NCBI RefSeq assembly: GCF_000215105.1
Contig: NC_015588.1
Location: 3,162,001 to 3,226,000, forward strand
Length of the DNA stretch: 64,000 nt
Reading direction: 5' to 3'
DNA from: Isoptericola variabilis 225
GTDB taxonomy: Bacteria; Actinomycetota; Actinomycetes; Actinomycetales; Cellulomonadaceae
Part shown: piece by piece, positions 36,172 through 43,823 of the stretch
How positions within the stretch are numbered: position 1 is the first letter of the stretch
How the letters are laid out: each line of letters begins with the position of its first letter
Notes under the pieces: generated by a model
Databases searched by the model: none
What the model was told of the DNA's origin: nothing
What the model saw: only the letters and a program-made list of their open reading frames with translations
Made by a program: the position numbers and the translations under genes

Positions 36172-36999
36172 TCACGCGGCCGTGTACGCGCCCTGCCAGA
36201 CGGTGTCGAACGGCGTCGCGGCGCCGACGCGCGCCCGGATGCCCGCGGTGACGACGTCCTTGGCGGTGCGCACGGCGTCCGCGACGTCGGCGCCCTTGGC
36301 GAGCTCGGCCGTGATGGCCGCGGCGAACGTGCAGCCGGCGCCCGAGACGCGCTCCTCGCCGACCTTGGGCGCGCTCAGGACGGTGACCTCCGCGCCGTCG
36401 AACAGCACGTCGACGGCGTCCGGGCCCGGCAGCTCGACGCCGCCCTTGGCGACGACGTAGCGCGGGCCCGCGGACGTGTCGAGCTGCGCGTGGATGCGGC
36501 GGGCGGCCTCGGCGAGGTCGTCGACCGACTCGATCGCGTCCATGCCCGCGAGGGTCTTCGCCTCGAAGAGGTTGGGCGTCACGACCGTCGCCTGCGGCAG
36601 GACCTGCTCGCGCAGCGCCGTGTCGGTGTCGAGCGCCGCGCCCGGCTCCTGGCCCTTGCAGATGAGGACCGGGTCGAGCACGACGTGGCGCCACGGCCGG
36701 CTCGCGAGCGACCGGGAGACGACGTCGATGGTCGCGGGGGTGCCGAGCATGCCGATCTTGACGGTGTCCAGGTCGTGCGCAGCCGTGGCGGCCTCGAACT
36801 GGTCGGCGATCACCTGCGGGTCGACCGGGACGAACCGGTGGCGCCAGCCGTTCTTCGGGTCGAACGACACGATGCACGTCAGCGTGCCGACGCCGTAGAC
36901 GCCGAGCTGCTGGAACGTCTTGAGGTCCGCCTGGATGCCTGCCCCGCCGGTGGCCTCGGAGCCGGCGATCACGTACGCGAGCGAAGGGGTGGTGCTCAT
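36172..36999 (-). CDS. pdxK: Pyridoxine/pyridoxal/pyridoxamine kinase
   Basis: 275 residues of the ribokinase-like ThiD/PdxK family. The sequence begins [22 protein letters not shown] and continues with [27 protein letters not shown] and the anion-hole [17 protein letters not shown], closest in pattern to the Bacillus-type PdxK rather than to HMP-P kinases; an HMP kinase activity is not excluded. ATG at 36999 has TAGGCT (37013-37008) 8 nt upstream; a TTG at 37008 would overlap it. It shares a 47-bp divergent region with the endonuclease IV gene. Confidence 0.85.
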   Translation of the reverse strand: MSTTPSLAYVIAGSEATGGAGIQADLKTFQQLGVYGVGTLTCIVSFDPKNGWRHRFVPVDPQVIADQFEAATAAHDLDTVKIGMLGTPATIDVVSRSLASRPWRHVVLDPVLICKGQEPGAALDTDTALREQVLPQATVVTPNLFEAKTLAGMDAIESVDDLAEAARRIHAQLDTSAGPRYVVAKGGVELPGPDAVDVLFDGAEVTVLSAPKVGEERVSGAGCTFAAAITAELAKGADVADAVRTAKDVVTAGIRARVGAATPFDTVWQGAYTAA

Positions 37000-37046
37000 G
37001 GGCGCCAAGCCTACGGGCGTCGGAGGCGGCCCGTAGGGTGTGGGCC

Positions 37047-37835
37047 ATGAGCGTGAAGATCGGTGCCCACGTCGACCTGTCCGACGCCGTCGCGCAGGCC
37101 AAGGAGATCGGCGCGGACGTCGTCCAGGTGTTCGTGTCGGACCCGCAGGCGTGGAAGGTGCCGCCGATCGAGCACCCCGGAGGCACGGAGGCGTTCCGCG
37201 AGGAGGCGGCCGCCGCCGGGCTCGACGTGTACGTCCACGCGCCCTACGTCATCAACGTCGCGTCGACGAACAACCGGATCCGCATCCCGAGCCGCAAGCT
37301 GCTGCAGCAGGTCATGGTCCGCGCGGAGGAGATCGGGGCCAAGGGCGTCATCGTCCACGGCGGGCACGTGACCGCGAAGGACGACCCGGCGGCCGGCTTC
37401 GACAACTGGCGCAAGGCGATCGACGCCCTCGAGAGCGATGTGCCCGTGCTCATCGAGAACACCGCGGGCGGCGACTTCTCGATGGCCCGCCGGCTCGAGC
37501 GCATCGAGCAGCTGTGGGCCGCGGTGATGCAGGCGAACGGCGCCGAGAACGTCGGCTTCACGCTCGACACGTGCCACGCCTGGGCGGGCGGCATCGACCT
37601 CGCGACGGCGGTCGACGAGATCCGCGGCATCACGGGCCGCATCGACCTCGTCCACGCCAACGACTCGCGCGACGCCGCCGGCTCGGGCGCGGACCGGCAC
37701 ACGCACTTCGGCCTCGGCATGATCCCCGAGGAGCTGCTCGTCGGCGTGATCGCCACGGCAGGCGCCCCGGTCATCTGCGAGACGCACGGCGACATGGGCC
37801 CCGACATCGCCTGGCTGCGCGAGCGGCTGGCCTGA
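37047..37835 (+). CDS. nfo: Deoxyribonuclease IV (AP endonuclease)
   Basis: 262 residues of the TIM-barrel AP-endonuclease 2 family, which cuts at abasic sites using three zinc ions. Zinc-ligand segments are all present: [53 protein letters not shown] and ETHGD. TAGGGT (37034-37039) lies 7 nt before the ATG, so leaderless. In-frame GTG at 37038 is inside the promoter spacing and unlikely. It converges on the response regulator gene. Confidence 0.94.
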   Translation: MSVKIGAHVDLSDAVAQAKEIGADVVQVFVSDPQAWKVPPIEHPGGTEAFREEAAAAGLDVYVHAPYVINVASTNNRIRIPSRKLLQQVMVRAEEIGAKGVIVHGGHVTAKDDPAAGFDNWRKAIDALESDVPVLIENTAGGDFSMARRLERIEQLWAAVMQANGAENVGFTLDTCHAWAGGIDLATAVDEIRGITGRIDLVHANDSRDAAGSGADRHTHFGLGMIPEELLVGVIATAGAPVICETHGDMGPDIAWLRERLA

Positions 37836-37846
37836 GGCGTACGACC

Positions 37847-38521
37847 TCAGACGAGCCCGGCGTCGTGCACGACGATCGCCGCCTGCACCCGGTTCGCGGC
37901 GTCGAGCTTGGTGAGGATGCGCGAGACGTGCGTCTTCACGGTCGGCACGCTCATGTAGAGCTCGCCGGCGATCTCGGCGTTGGACAGCCCGCGCGCGACG
38001 GCGAGCGCGACCTCCCGCTCGCGCTCGGTCAGCGCGGCGACGCGCGACTCGGCCGCGCGGCGGCCGTCGGGCGCCGACGTCTGCGAGACCGCGGCGATGA
38101 GTTGCGACGTGACGCTCGGCGACAGCGTAGGCTCGCCCGCGGCGGCCGCGCGCACCGCAGCGACGAGCCGGTCGGGCGGCGTGTCCTTGAGCAGGAACCC
38201 GGCGGCGCCGACGCGCAGGGCCTCGAGCACCATGTCGTCGGTGTCGAAGGTCGTCAGCACGATGACCCGCGACGGCACCCCGACCGCGACCAGCCGCCGC
38301 GTCGCCTCGAGACCGTCGAGGCGCGGCATGCGGATGTCCATGAGGACGACGTCGGGCCGCAGGCGCGTCACGAGCTCGACCGCGGCCGCGCCGTCGGGCG
38401 CCTCGCCGACGACCTCGAGGTCGGGCGACCCGCCGAGGATCAGGCCGAGCCCGGCCCGGACCAGCGCGTCGTCGTCCACCACGACCACGGCGAGGGGCGC
38501 GGCGGCATCCGGTTCGCTCAT
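37847..38521 (-). CDS. NarL/LuxR-family response regulator
   Basis: 224 residues: receiver domain (about 10-125; phospho-Asp in PDVVLMDIRMPRLDG) and LuxR helix-turn-helix (about 160-220; LTEREREVALAVARGLSNAEIAGEL). Its ATG overlaps the stop of the histidine kinase gene by 4 nt, so the pair is coupled. Direct repeats and palindromes between the kinase and the divergent ABC exporter are candidate binding sites. The trigger is unknown. Confidence 0.95.
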   Translation of the reverse strand: MSEPDAAAPLAVVVVDDDALVRAGLGLILGGSPDLEVVGEAPDGAAAVELVTRLRPDVVLMDIRMPRLDGLEATRRLVAVGVPSRVIVLTTFDTDDMVLEALRVGAAGFLLKDTPPDRLVAAVRAAAAGEPTLSPSVTSQLIAAVSQTSAPDGRRAAESRVAALTEREREVALAVARGLSNAEIAGELYMSVPTVKTHVSRILTKLDAANRVQAAIVVHDAGLV

Positions 38522-39756
38522 GGCGCCCACGGTAGCCAGGCCGACACCACGAACGCGCCGCCCGCGGAGCCGTACGCGAGGCGGCCGCCCACGAGCTCGG
38601 CCCGCTCCGTGAGGCCCACCAGCCCGAGGCCCGACGGCGGCGGCGCGCCGACCGGCGCGAGCTGCGGCCCGACGCTGCGCACCGGGTTGCGAACCGCGAG
38701 CGAGAGCCCCTCCCCCGGCTCGCCGTCGACCACGACGGTCACGGGCGCCCACGGGGCGTGCTTGCGCGCGTTGGTCATCGCCTCCTGGACGATGCGGAAC
38801 GCGTGCCGGCTCACGGCGTCGGGCAGCTCGTCGAGCCGCCGGGCGCGGACGTCGACGTGCACCTCGGTGCCGCTCGCGCGCGCGTCGTCGACGAGCTCGC
38901 GGAGGTCGGCCAGGGTCGGCTGCGGTCGCTCGGGCGCGCGGACGATGCCCTCCGGGGCGTCGGGCACCGGTCCGCCGGTCTCGCGCAGGACGCCGAGCAC
39001 CTCGCGCAGCTCGGTCAGCGCCGCGTGCGCGTTCGACTGCACGATCGACGCGGTCTCGGCGACCTTGTCGGGCGGCAGGTCGGTCCGGTACGCGAGGGCG
39101 CCCGCGTGCATCGCGACGAGCGACATGCGGTGGGCGAGCACGTCGTGCATCTCGCGCGCGATCCGCGCCCGCTCGTTGGCCCGCGCCTGCGCGACGCGGC
39201 TCGCCTGCTCGCGCTCGGCCGTCTCGGCCCGCTCGCGCAGCGAGGCGAGGTGCTCGCGGCGCAGCCCGATGTACGCGCCGATCCACACGAGCAGCGCATA
39301 GATGACGACGCCGCCCACGACGTCGAGCAGCGGCCAGTAGCCGGGGTCGCCCACGAGCGGGTGCAGCAGGCCGTAGACCCACCCGGCGAGGACGAACACG
39401 ACCCCGACGACGCCCACGCTCCACCACCGGCGGTGCGTCGCGAGCGAGACGACGGCGATGACCGCGGCCCCGACCACCGCGATCGACACGGTCGTCGCCG
39501 CGCTGAGCAGGAGCGCGACCGTCAGCGGCGCCCTGCGCCGCAGCGGGAGCAGGCCGAGGCCGAGCAGGCCGACGAGGAAGTCCAGCGCCCACAGCTCGTC
39601 GGAGATCAGGCGGTCACCCATGTCGGCCTCGTACGCGACGAACGCGCCCATGACCATGCCGAACACCGCCGCGACGAGGACGCGCCACACCTCGCCCCAC
39701 ACGCGGGCGGCGCGCGAGCGGTCGGCGGCCGGTCGGCCAGGGGCTGGGATGGGCAT
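38518..39756 (-). CDS. Two-component sensor histidine kinase (HisKA_3 type)
   Basis: 412 residues: several N-terminal membrane helices (about 20-160), dimerisation and phosphoacceptor domain with AREMHDVLAHRMSLVAMHAG (His near 210), and a HATPase_c domain (about 300-410). Such NarL-type kinases with short sensor regions often respond to membrane or drug stress. TACTCT (39768-39763) lies 6 nt before the ATG at 39756. It is divergent from the ABC exporter genes, which are the likely regulated targets. Confidence 0.93.
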   Translation of the reverse strand: MPIPAPGRPAADRSRAARVWGEVWRVLVAAVFGMVMGAFVAYEADMGDRLISDELWALDFLVGLLGLGLLPLRRRAPLTVALLLSAATTVSIAVVGAAVIAVVSLATHRRWWSVGVVGVVFVLAGWVYGLLHPLVGDPGYWPLLDVVGGVVIYALLVWIGAYIGLRREHLASLRERAETAEREQASRVAQARANERARIAREMHDVLAHRMSLVAMHAGALAYRTDLPPDKVAETASIVQSNAHAALTELREVLGVLRETGGPVPDAPEGIVRAPERPQPTLADLRELVDDARASGTEVHVDVRARRLDELPDAVSRHAFRIVQEAMTNARKHAPWAPVTVVVDGEPGEGLSLAVRNPVRSVGPQLAPVGAPPPSGLGLVGLTERAELVGGRLAYGSAGGAFVVSAWLPWAP

Positions 39757-39785
39757 GCACCGAGAGTAGGCACCGCGCCCGGCCC

Positions 39786-39894
39786 GGTCATCCGCCGTCA
39801 GGCGGTGGCGGGTCATCCTTTCGGACGACGCCGGACGGCCGAGACGGCGGACCCAGGTCCATGCCGTCGGTGGATGCGCGCGCCGGGCGCGCGC
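39786..39894. promoter_or_regulatory. Candidate response-regulator sites between TCS and ABC genes
   Basis: Two direct repeats of GGTCATCC begin 25 bp apart (39786-39793 and 39811-39818), and a 19-bp near-perfect palindrome (arms 39876-39884 and 39886-39894) lies close to the ABC start. Position between divergent regulator and target fits control elements. Confidence 0.35.
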
Positions 39895-39910
39895 GGGAAG
39901 GCTGGCAGCC

Positions 39911-40810
39911 ATGATCACCGTGGAGCACCTGACCAAGAGATACGGCCCGGTCGTGGCCGTGGACGACGTGTCGTTCACGGCCACCCCCGGCCACGTCACC
40001 GGCTTCCTCGGCCCCAACGGCGCCGGGAAGTCCACGACGATGCGCATGATGTGCGGGCTCACGCCGGCGACGTCGGGCACCGCCCGCGTGCTCGGCGTCC
40101 CGTTCGCGGCGCTCGCCAACCCGGGCCGCCGCGTCGGCGTCCTGCTCGACGCCTCGGCGCAGCACGCCGGGCGCACCGGTCGCGAGGTGCTCACGCTCGC
40201 CGCGCTGCTCACGGGCGTGGACCGGCGCCGGGTCGACGCGGTGCTCGACCTCGTGGGGCTCACCGAGAAGGAGGCGGCCCGCCGCGTCGGCTCGTACTCG
40301 CTCGGCATGCGCCAGCGCCTGGGCATCGCGTCCGCGCTGCTCGGCGACCCCGAGGTGCTCATCCTCGACGAGCCCGCCAACGGGCTCGACCCCGCGGGCA
40401 TCCGCTGGATGCGCGACCTGCTCCAGGACTTCGCCGCTCACGGCGGCACCGTGCTGCTCAGCTCCCACCTGCTCCACGAGATCGAGCAGGTCGCCGACCG
40501 GCTCGTCGTCATCGGCCGCGGCCGCATCGTCGCCCAGGGCGCCAAGGACGACCTGCTGCGCCGCGCCGGCACGTTCGCGCGCTCCGAGGACGACGCCGCG
40601 CTCGTCGCGGCTCTCACCGCCGCGGGCATCACCGCGGAGCCCTTGGCCACGGGCGGCGTCGACGCCCAGGCCGAGCCCGCCGCCGTCGCGCGCGCCGCGA
40701 GCGCCGCCGGCGTCGTCGTGACCGAGCTGCGGGCCGCCGACTCGCGCGGCCTGGAAGACCTGTTCCTCGAGCTCACCGCCGGGGACGCGCGCGAGGAGGT
40801 GTCGGCATGA
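39911..40810 (+). CDS. ABC transporter ATP-binding protein (drug/lantibiotic exporter type)
   Basis: 299 residues with Walker A GPNGAGKST, Q-loop region, signature YSLGMRQRLGIA and Walker B VLILDEPANGLDP, then a C-terminal tail. Clustering with a NarL-type two-component system and a six-helix permease is typical of bacitracin- or lantibiotic-type exporters (BcrA-like), but no substrate can be named. ATG at 39911; translation is coupled to the permease by ATGA overlap. Confidence 0.95.
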   Translation: MITVEHLTKRYGPVVAVDDVSFTATPGHVTGFLGPNGAGKSTTMRMMCGLTPATSGTARVLGVPFAALANPGRRVGVLLDASAQHAGRTGREVLTLAALLTGVDRRRVDAVLDLVGLTEKEAARRVGSYSLGMRQRLGIASALLGDPEVLILDEPANGLDPAGIRWMRDLLQDFAAHGGTVLLSSHLLHEIEQVADRLVVIGRGRIVAQGAKDDLLRRAGTFARSEDDAALVAALTAAGITAEPLATGGVDAQAEPAAVARAASAAGVVVTELRAADSRGLEDLFLELTAGDAREEVSA

Positions 40811-41601
40811 CCGCCGCCACGACAGCACCCCGGACCACCGAGCGGACGACGGCCGAGGTGCGGCCGATCTCGTTCGCGACGCTCGCCCTCGTCGAGTGGC
40901 GCAAGCAGCTCGACACCCGCGCCGGGCGCTGGCTCCTCGCCACGATCGGCATCATCACGGCCGCGGTGGTCGTCATCACCGGTGCGGTCGGGGACGGCAA
41001 CGTCCCGTTCGGCGGGTTCTTCCTCGGCACGGTGACGCCCATGGCGATGCTGCTGCCGATCGTGGGCATCCTCGCCGCCACCTCGGAGTGGTCGCAGCGC
41101 ACGGCGCTCGTGACGTTCACGCTCGAGCCGCGGCGCGTCCGGGTCGGGCTCGCCAAGCTCCTCAGCGCGGTCGCGTCCGGGGTCGTGTTCTTCGCGGCGG
41201 CATTCGGGGTCGCGGCGCTCGCCCACCTGTGGGTCGTGCAGTTCCGCGGCGCCGAGGCGAGCTGGAACGTGCCGGGCGACGCCGTCCTCGGCGCGCTCCT
41301 GCTGGTCGTCATCGGCATGGTGCAGGGCGTCGGCTTCGGCCTCCTGCTGCTCAACACGCCCGCGGCGATCGTGTCGTACCTGTTCCTGCCGACGCTGTTC
41401 AGCATCGTCGGCTCGCTCATCACCGCGGTGCGCGACGCGATGCCGTGGATCGACCTCGGCACGGCCGGCGCACCGATCCTCGAGGGCGGCGCATCGGGTC
41501 AGGAGTGGGCCCAGGTCGCGACGGCGACGCTCATCTGGGCCGTGCTGCCCGTCGTCGGCGGCCTCGTGCGGCTCACCCGCAGCGAGATCAAGTCCGCCTG
41601 A
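40807..41601 (+). CDS. ABC transporter permease (ABC-2 type)
   Basis: 264 residues with about six membrane helices after a soluble Thr-rich start of ~30 residues, typical of small ABC-2/BcrB-like permeases. The VEWRKQLDTRAGRWLL stretch before helix 1 recurs in such permeases. It overlaps the ATPase gene by 4 nt and completes a two-gene exporter regulated by the adjacent two-component system. Confidence 0.9.
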   Translation: MTAATTAPRTTERTTAEVRPISFATLALVEWRKQLDTRAGRWLLATIGIITAAVVVITGAVGDGNVPFGGFFLGTVTPMAMLLPIVGILAATSEWSQRTALVTFTLEPRRVRVGLAKLLSAVASGVVFFAAAFGVAALAHLWVVQFRGAEASWNVPGDAVLGALLLVVIGMVQGVGFGLLLLNTPAAIVSYLFLPTLFSIVGSLITAVRDAMPWIDLGTAGAPILEGGASGQEWAQVATATLIWAVLPVVGGLVRLTRSEIKSA

Positions 41602-42510
41602 TCACACGCGCAGGTCGGTCGGTGCGGTGATCTCGCGCCAGCCGCCGGGCACCGTGCCCGACGGCGGCACTCCCTCGGGCCGCGGGCCCGCGGCCGGCAG
41701 CACGTCGGCCGCGGGCAGCGGCCCGAGGTCCGTCCCGGTGAGCGCCGCGACGTCGGCCACGGGCACCTGGAAGGTCCGGAACGGCCCGAGCGGCGGCAGC
41801 TCGCCGGCCGCGAGCGCCCGGGCGGTGCGCGTCCGCAGCTCGACCTCCTCGAGCTGCGGACTCTGGTCCAGGACGAACGCCGCGGCCCGCAGCGAGGCCG
41901 CCGGCGCGACCGGGCCGCCGTCGTCGGGCACGCGCCACGACGGGGCGGCCCACGCCGCGATCTTCCAGAACCGGCGCGGGATCCCGACGCCGCGGTAGAC
42001 GGGGTCGTCGGCCGCGAGGACGCAGCCGGTCAGCACGACGAGCCGGTGCTCGTGCGCCTGCGCGTAGGCGAGCACGTGGTCCTCGAGCCCGTTCCACAGC
42101 TCCTTCGACTGGTTGAACCGCCCGACCTGCGGGGCCGCGTTGGTGTAGACGAACGTGGCCTCGCCCGCCGCGACCGCCTCGGCGACCGTGCCCCACATGG
42201 GGTCGCGCCGGCGCACGAGGTGCCCGCGGTCGAGGGCGTTGCGGTGGTAGAGCTCGGGACCGGCCTGCTCGTGCTCGGGCGCCTGCGGGTCGAGCCGCCA
42301 GCCGCCCGTGCGCGGCAGCGGCTGCAGGCGCGCGCCGTCGATCATCACGCCGGTCGCCGCCGCGAGGCGCCGTGCCGGGTCGAGCAGCACCGTGAAGTGC
42401 GGGTGGTCCAGGCGGCGCAACGTGCGCGGCGGGGCGTCCGGAGCGGGTGCGGGCAGCGGCACGTGCACCGCGTCGTCGGGACCGAGGAACCGCGCGTCGT
42501 AGCCCGTCAC
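41602..42510 (-). CDS. DNA/RNA non-specific endonuclease (NUC1 family)
   Basis: 302 residues with the beta-beta-alpha-metal active site DRGHLVRRRDPMWG (catalytic His), followed by NAAPQVGRFNQSKELWNGLED, the metal-binding Asn block of NUC1 nucleases. It would cut single- and double-stranded DNA and RNA. No signal peptide is seen at the preferred GTG at 42510; upstream in-frame residues (to 42588) are Arg-rich, so localisation is unclear. It converges on the ABC permease gene, its stop codon beginning at the next base. Confidence 0.88.
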   Translation of the reverse strand: MTGYDARFLGPDDAVHVPLPAPAPDAPPRTLRRLDHPHFTVLLDPARRLAAATGVMIDGARLQPLPRTGGWRLDPQAPEHEQAGPELYHRNALDRGHLVRRRDPMWGTVAEAVAAGEATFVYTNAAPQVGRFNQSKELWNGLEDHVLAYAQAHEHRLVVLTGCVLAADDPVYRGVGIPRRFWKIAAWAAPSWRVPDDGGPVAPAASLRAAAFVLDQSPQLEEVELRTRTARALAAGELPPLGPFRTFQVPVADVAALTGTDLGPLPAADVLPAAGPRPEGVPPSGTVPGGWREITAPTDLRV

Positions 42511-42626
42511 GCCCCCACCCCACCAGACCGCGCCGCGCCGGTCCACCCCGGCGGGGGCGCGGCGCAAGGATCGCGACGCCTGCGACACACGCAGGGCACG
42601 GGGCTCGGAGCAGAGCGGGGAGCGGC

Positions 42627-42944
42627 ATGGCGGGTCGGGTGGTGGTCGGTGCGGCGGCGGCCGCGCTCGGTGCGGGCGTGGTCGTCGTCGCGCTCGTGCT
42701 CGGGCTCGTCGCCGCCCACGGGGCGACCTCGTGCGCCACGGTCGGCTACCTCAACCTGGCGCCGCTCGTCGTCGAGGCGCCCGACGACGTCGACGCGGTC
42801 GCCGTGCACGGCGTCCCCGGGCCGGCCGCGCTCCCGGCCGACGAGCTCGTCGTGGCCTCGTCGCTCGTGGCCGACGGCGTCGTGGCGGCGACGTGCGAGG
42901 CGGTCGTCGACACCGGAGCGCTCGCGGCGCTGCAGACGCCGTAG
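42627..42944 (+). CDS. Small secreted or membrane-anchored hypothetical protein
   Basis: 105 residues: one N-terminal membrane helix, then a short extracytoplasmic part with two Cys (TSCATVGY and AATCEAVVD). I do not recognise it. GGGGAG precedes the ATG. The TAG stop at 42942-42944 lies in a degenerate copy of the GTAGCGC repeat core, right before the second 20-bp array. Confidence 0.7.
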   Translation: MAGRVVVGAAAAALGAGVVVVALVLGLVAAHGATSCATVGYLNLAPLVVEAPDDVDAVAVHGVPGPAALPADELVVASSLVADGVVAATCEAVVDTGALAALQTP

Positions 42945-42947
42945 CCC

Positions 42948-43027
42948 GCGCTACTTCGGCGGATCGAGCGCTACCTCGCGCGAGAACGCGCTACTTCGCC
43001 GATTGCTGCGCTACCTCGGCGACGTCT
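42948..43027 (+). repeat. Second 20-bp repeat array (four units)
   Basis: GCGCTAC occurs at 42948, 42968, 42988 and 43008, each followed by CTCG or TTCG, with exactly 20-bp period. The 9 bases after the core differ among units. It is the same element as the larger array near 26.3-26.6 kb. It begins right after the stop of the small membrane-protein gene and ends just before the PadR operator palindrome. Confidence 0.88.
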
Positions 43028-43036
43028 GGGATTGCT

Positions 43037-43050
43037 AACGATATATCGTT
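43037..43050. promoter_or_regulatory. Perfect 14-bp palindrome, candidate PadR operator
   Basis: AACGATATATCGTT is its own reverse complement and lies about 70 bp before the PadR start in an unusually AT-rich patch with a further GATGTATC stretch beside it. PadR regulators bind ATAT-containing palindromes, so autoregulation is likely. Confidence 0.65.
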
Positions 43051-43118
43051 GATGTATCTTCGATGATGTTCGGTCGAGCGCACCCGCTCCCGACCCACCC
43101 CCGGCCAGGAGGCATCCC

Positions 43119-43817
43119 ATGCGAACCCCACGACACGACCCCTTCGAGCAGCCCTTCGGACCGCGCGGACGGCGCCGCCGTCGCGGCGACTTCCCCGACG
43201 GCGCCGGCATGCCGCACAGCGGCCGGCCCGGACCCGACGGCCGGGACCCGCGCGAGGCGTTCCACGGCCACCGCGGTCGCGGACGCGGCGGCTTCGGCCC
43301 GGGCTTCGGGCCTGGCTTCGGGCCCGGCTTCGGACCCGGCGGGCCCCGGGGCCGGCGTGCCGGGCGCGGCGAGATCCGCGCGGCGATCCTGCTGCTCCTC
43401 GCCGAGCAGCCCATGCACGGCTACCAGGTCATCACCGAGCTGGCCGAGCGCACCGACGGCCGCTGGCGCCCGAGCCCGGGCGCCGTCTACCCGGCCCTCG
43501 CGCAGCTCCAGGACGAGGGCCTCGTCGAGGTGTCCGACGACGGCGGCCGCCGCCTGGCGTCGCTCACCGACGCGGGCCGCGCCTACGTCGAGGAGCACCG
43601 CGGCGACCTCGGCACGCCGTGGGAGACGGTCGCCGGCGGCCGCCCGGCGCACCTGCGCGACCTGCGCAAGGGCCTGCACGCGCTCGGCGACGCCGTCGAG
43701 CAGGTCGTCCGGACGGGCACCGCAGCGCAGGGCGAGGCCGCCGTCGAGGTCCTCGACCGCGCGCGCCGGGAGATCTACCGGGTCCTGGCCGAGGACCCTG
43801 CGGACCCCGACGCCTGA
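43119..43817 (+). CDS. PadR family transcriptional regulator
   Basis: 232 residues. An unusual Arg/Gly/Pro-rich N-terminal region of ~85 residues includes four GFGP repeats; then the PadR winged helix (about 85-160; LLAEQPMHGYQVITELAERTDGRW, SPGAVYPALAQLQDEGLVEV) and a C-terminal helical region. PadR proteins usually repress multidrug exporters or respond to phenolics. Start with GGAGG before the ATG. The candidate operator at 43037-43050 suggests self-repression; no exporter is adjacent downstream in the same direction. Confidence 0.93.
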   Translation: MRTPRHDPFEQPFGPRGRRRRRGDFPDGAGMPHSGRPGPDGRDPREAFHGHRGRGRGGFGPGFGPGFGPGFGPGGPRGRRAGRGEIRAAILLLLAEQPMHGYQVITELAERTDGRWRPSPGAVYPALAQLQDEGLVEVSDDGGRRLASLTDAGRAYVEEHRGDLGTPWETVAGGRPAHLRDLRKGLHALGDAVEQVVRTGTAAQGEAAVEVLDRARREIYRVLAEDPADPDA

Positions 43818-43823
43818 GCGCGG

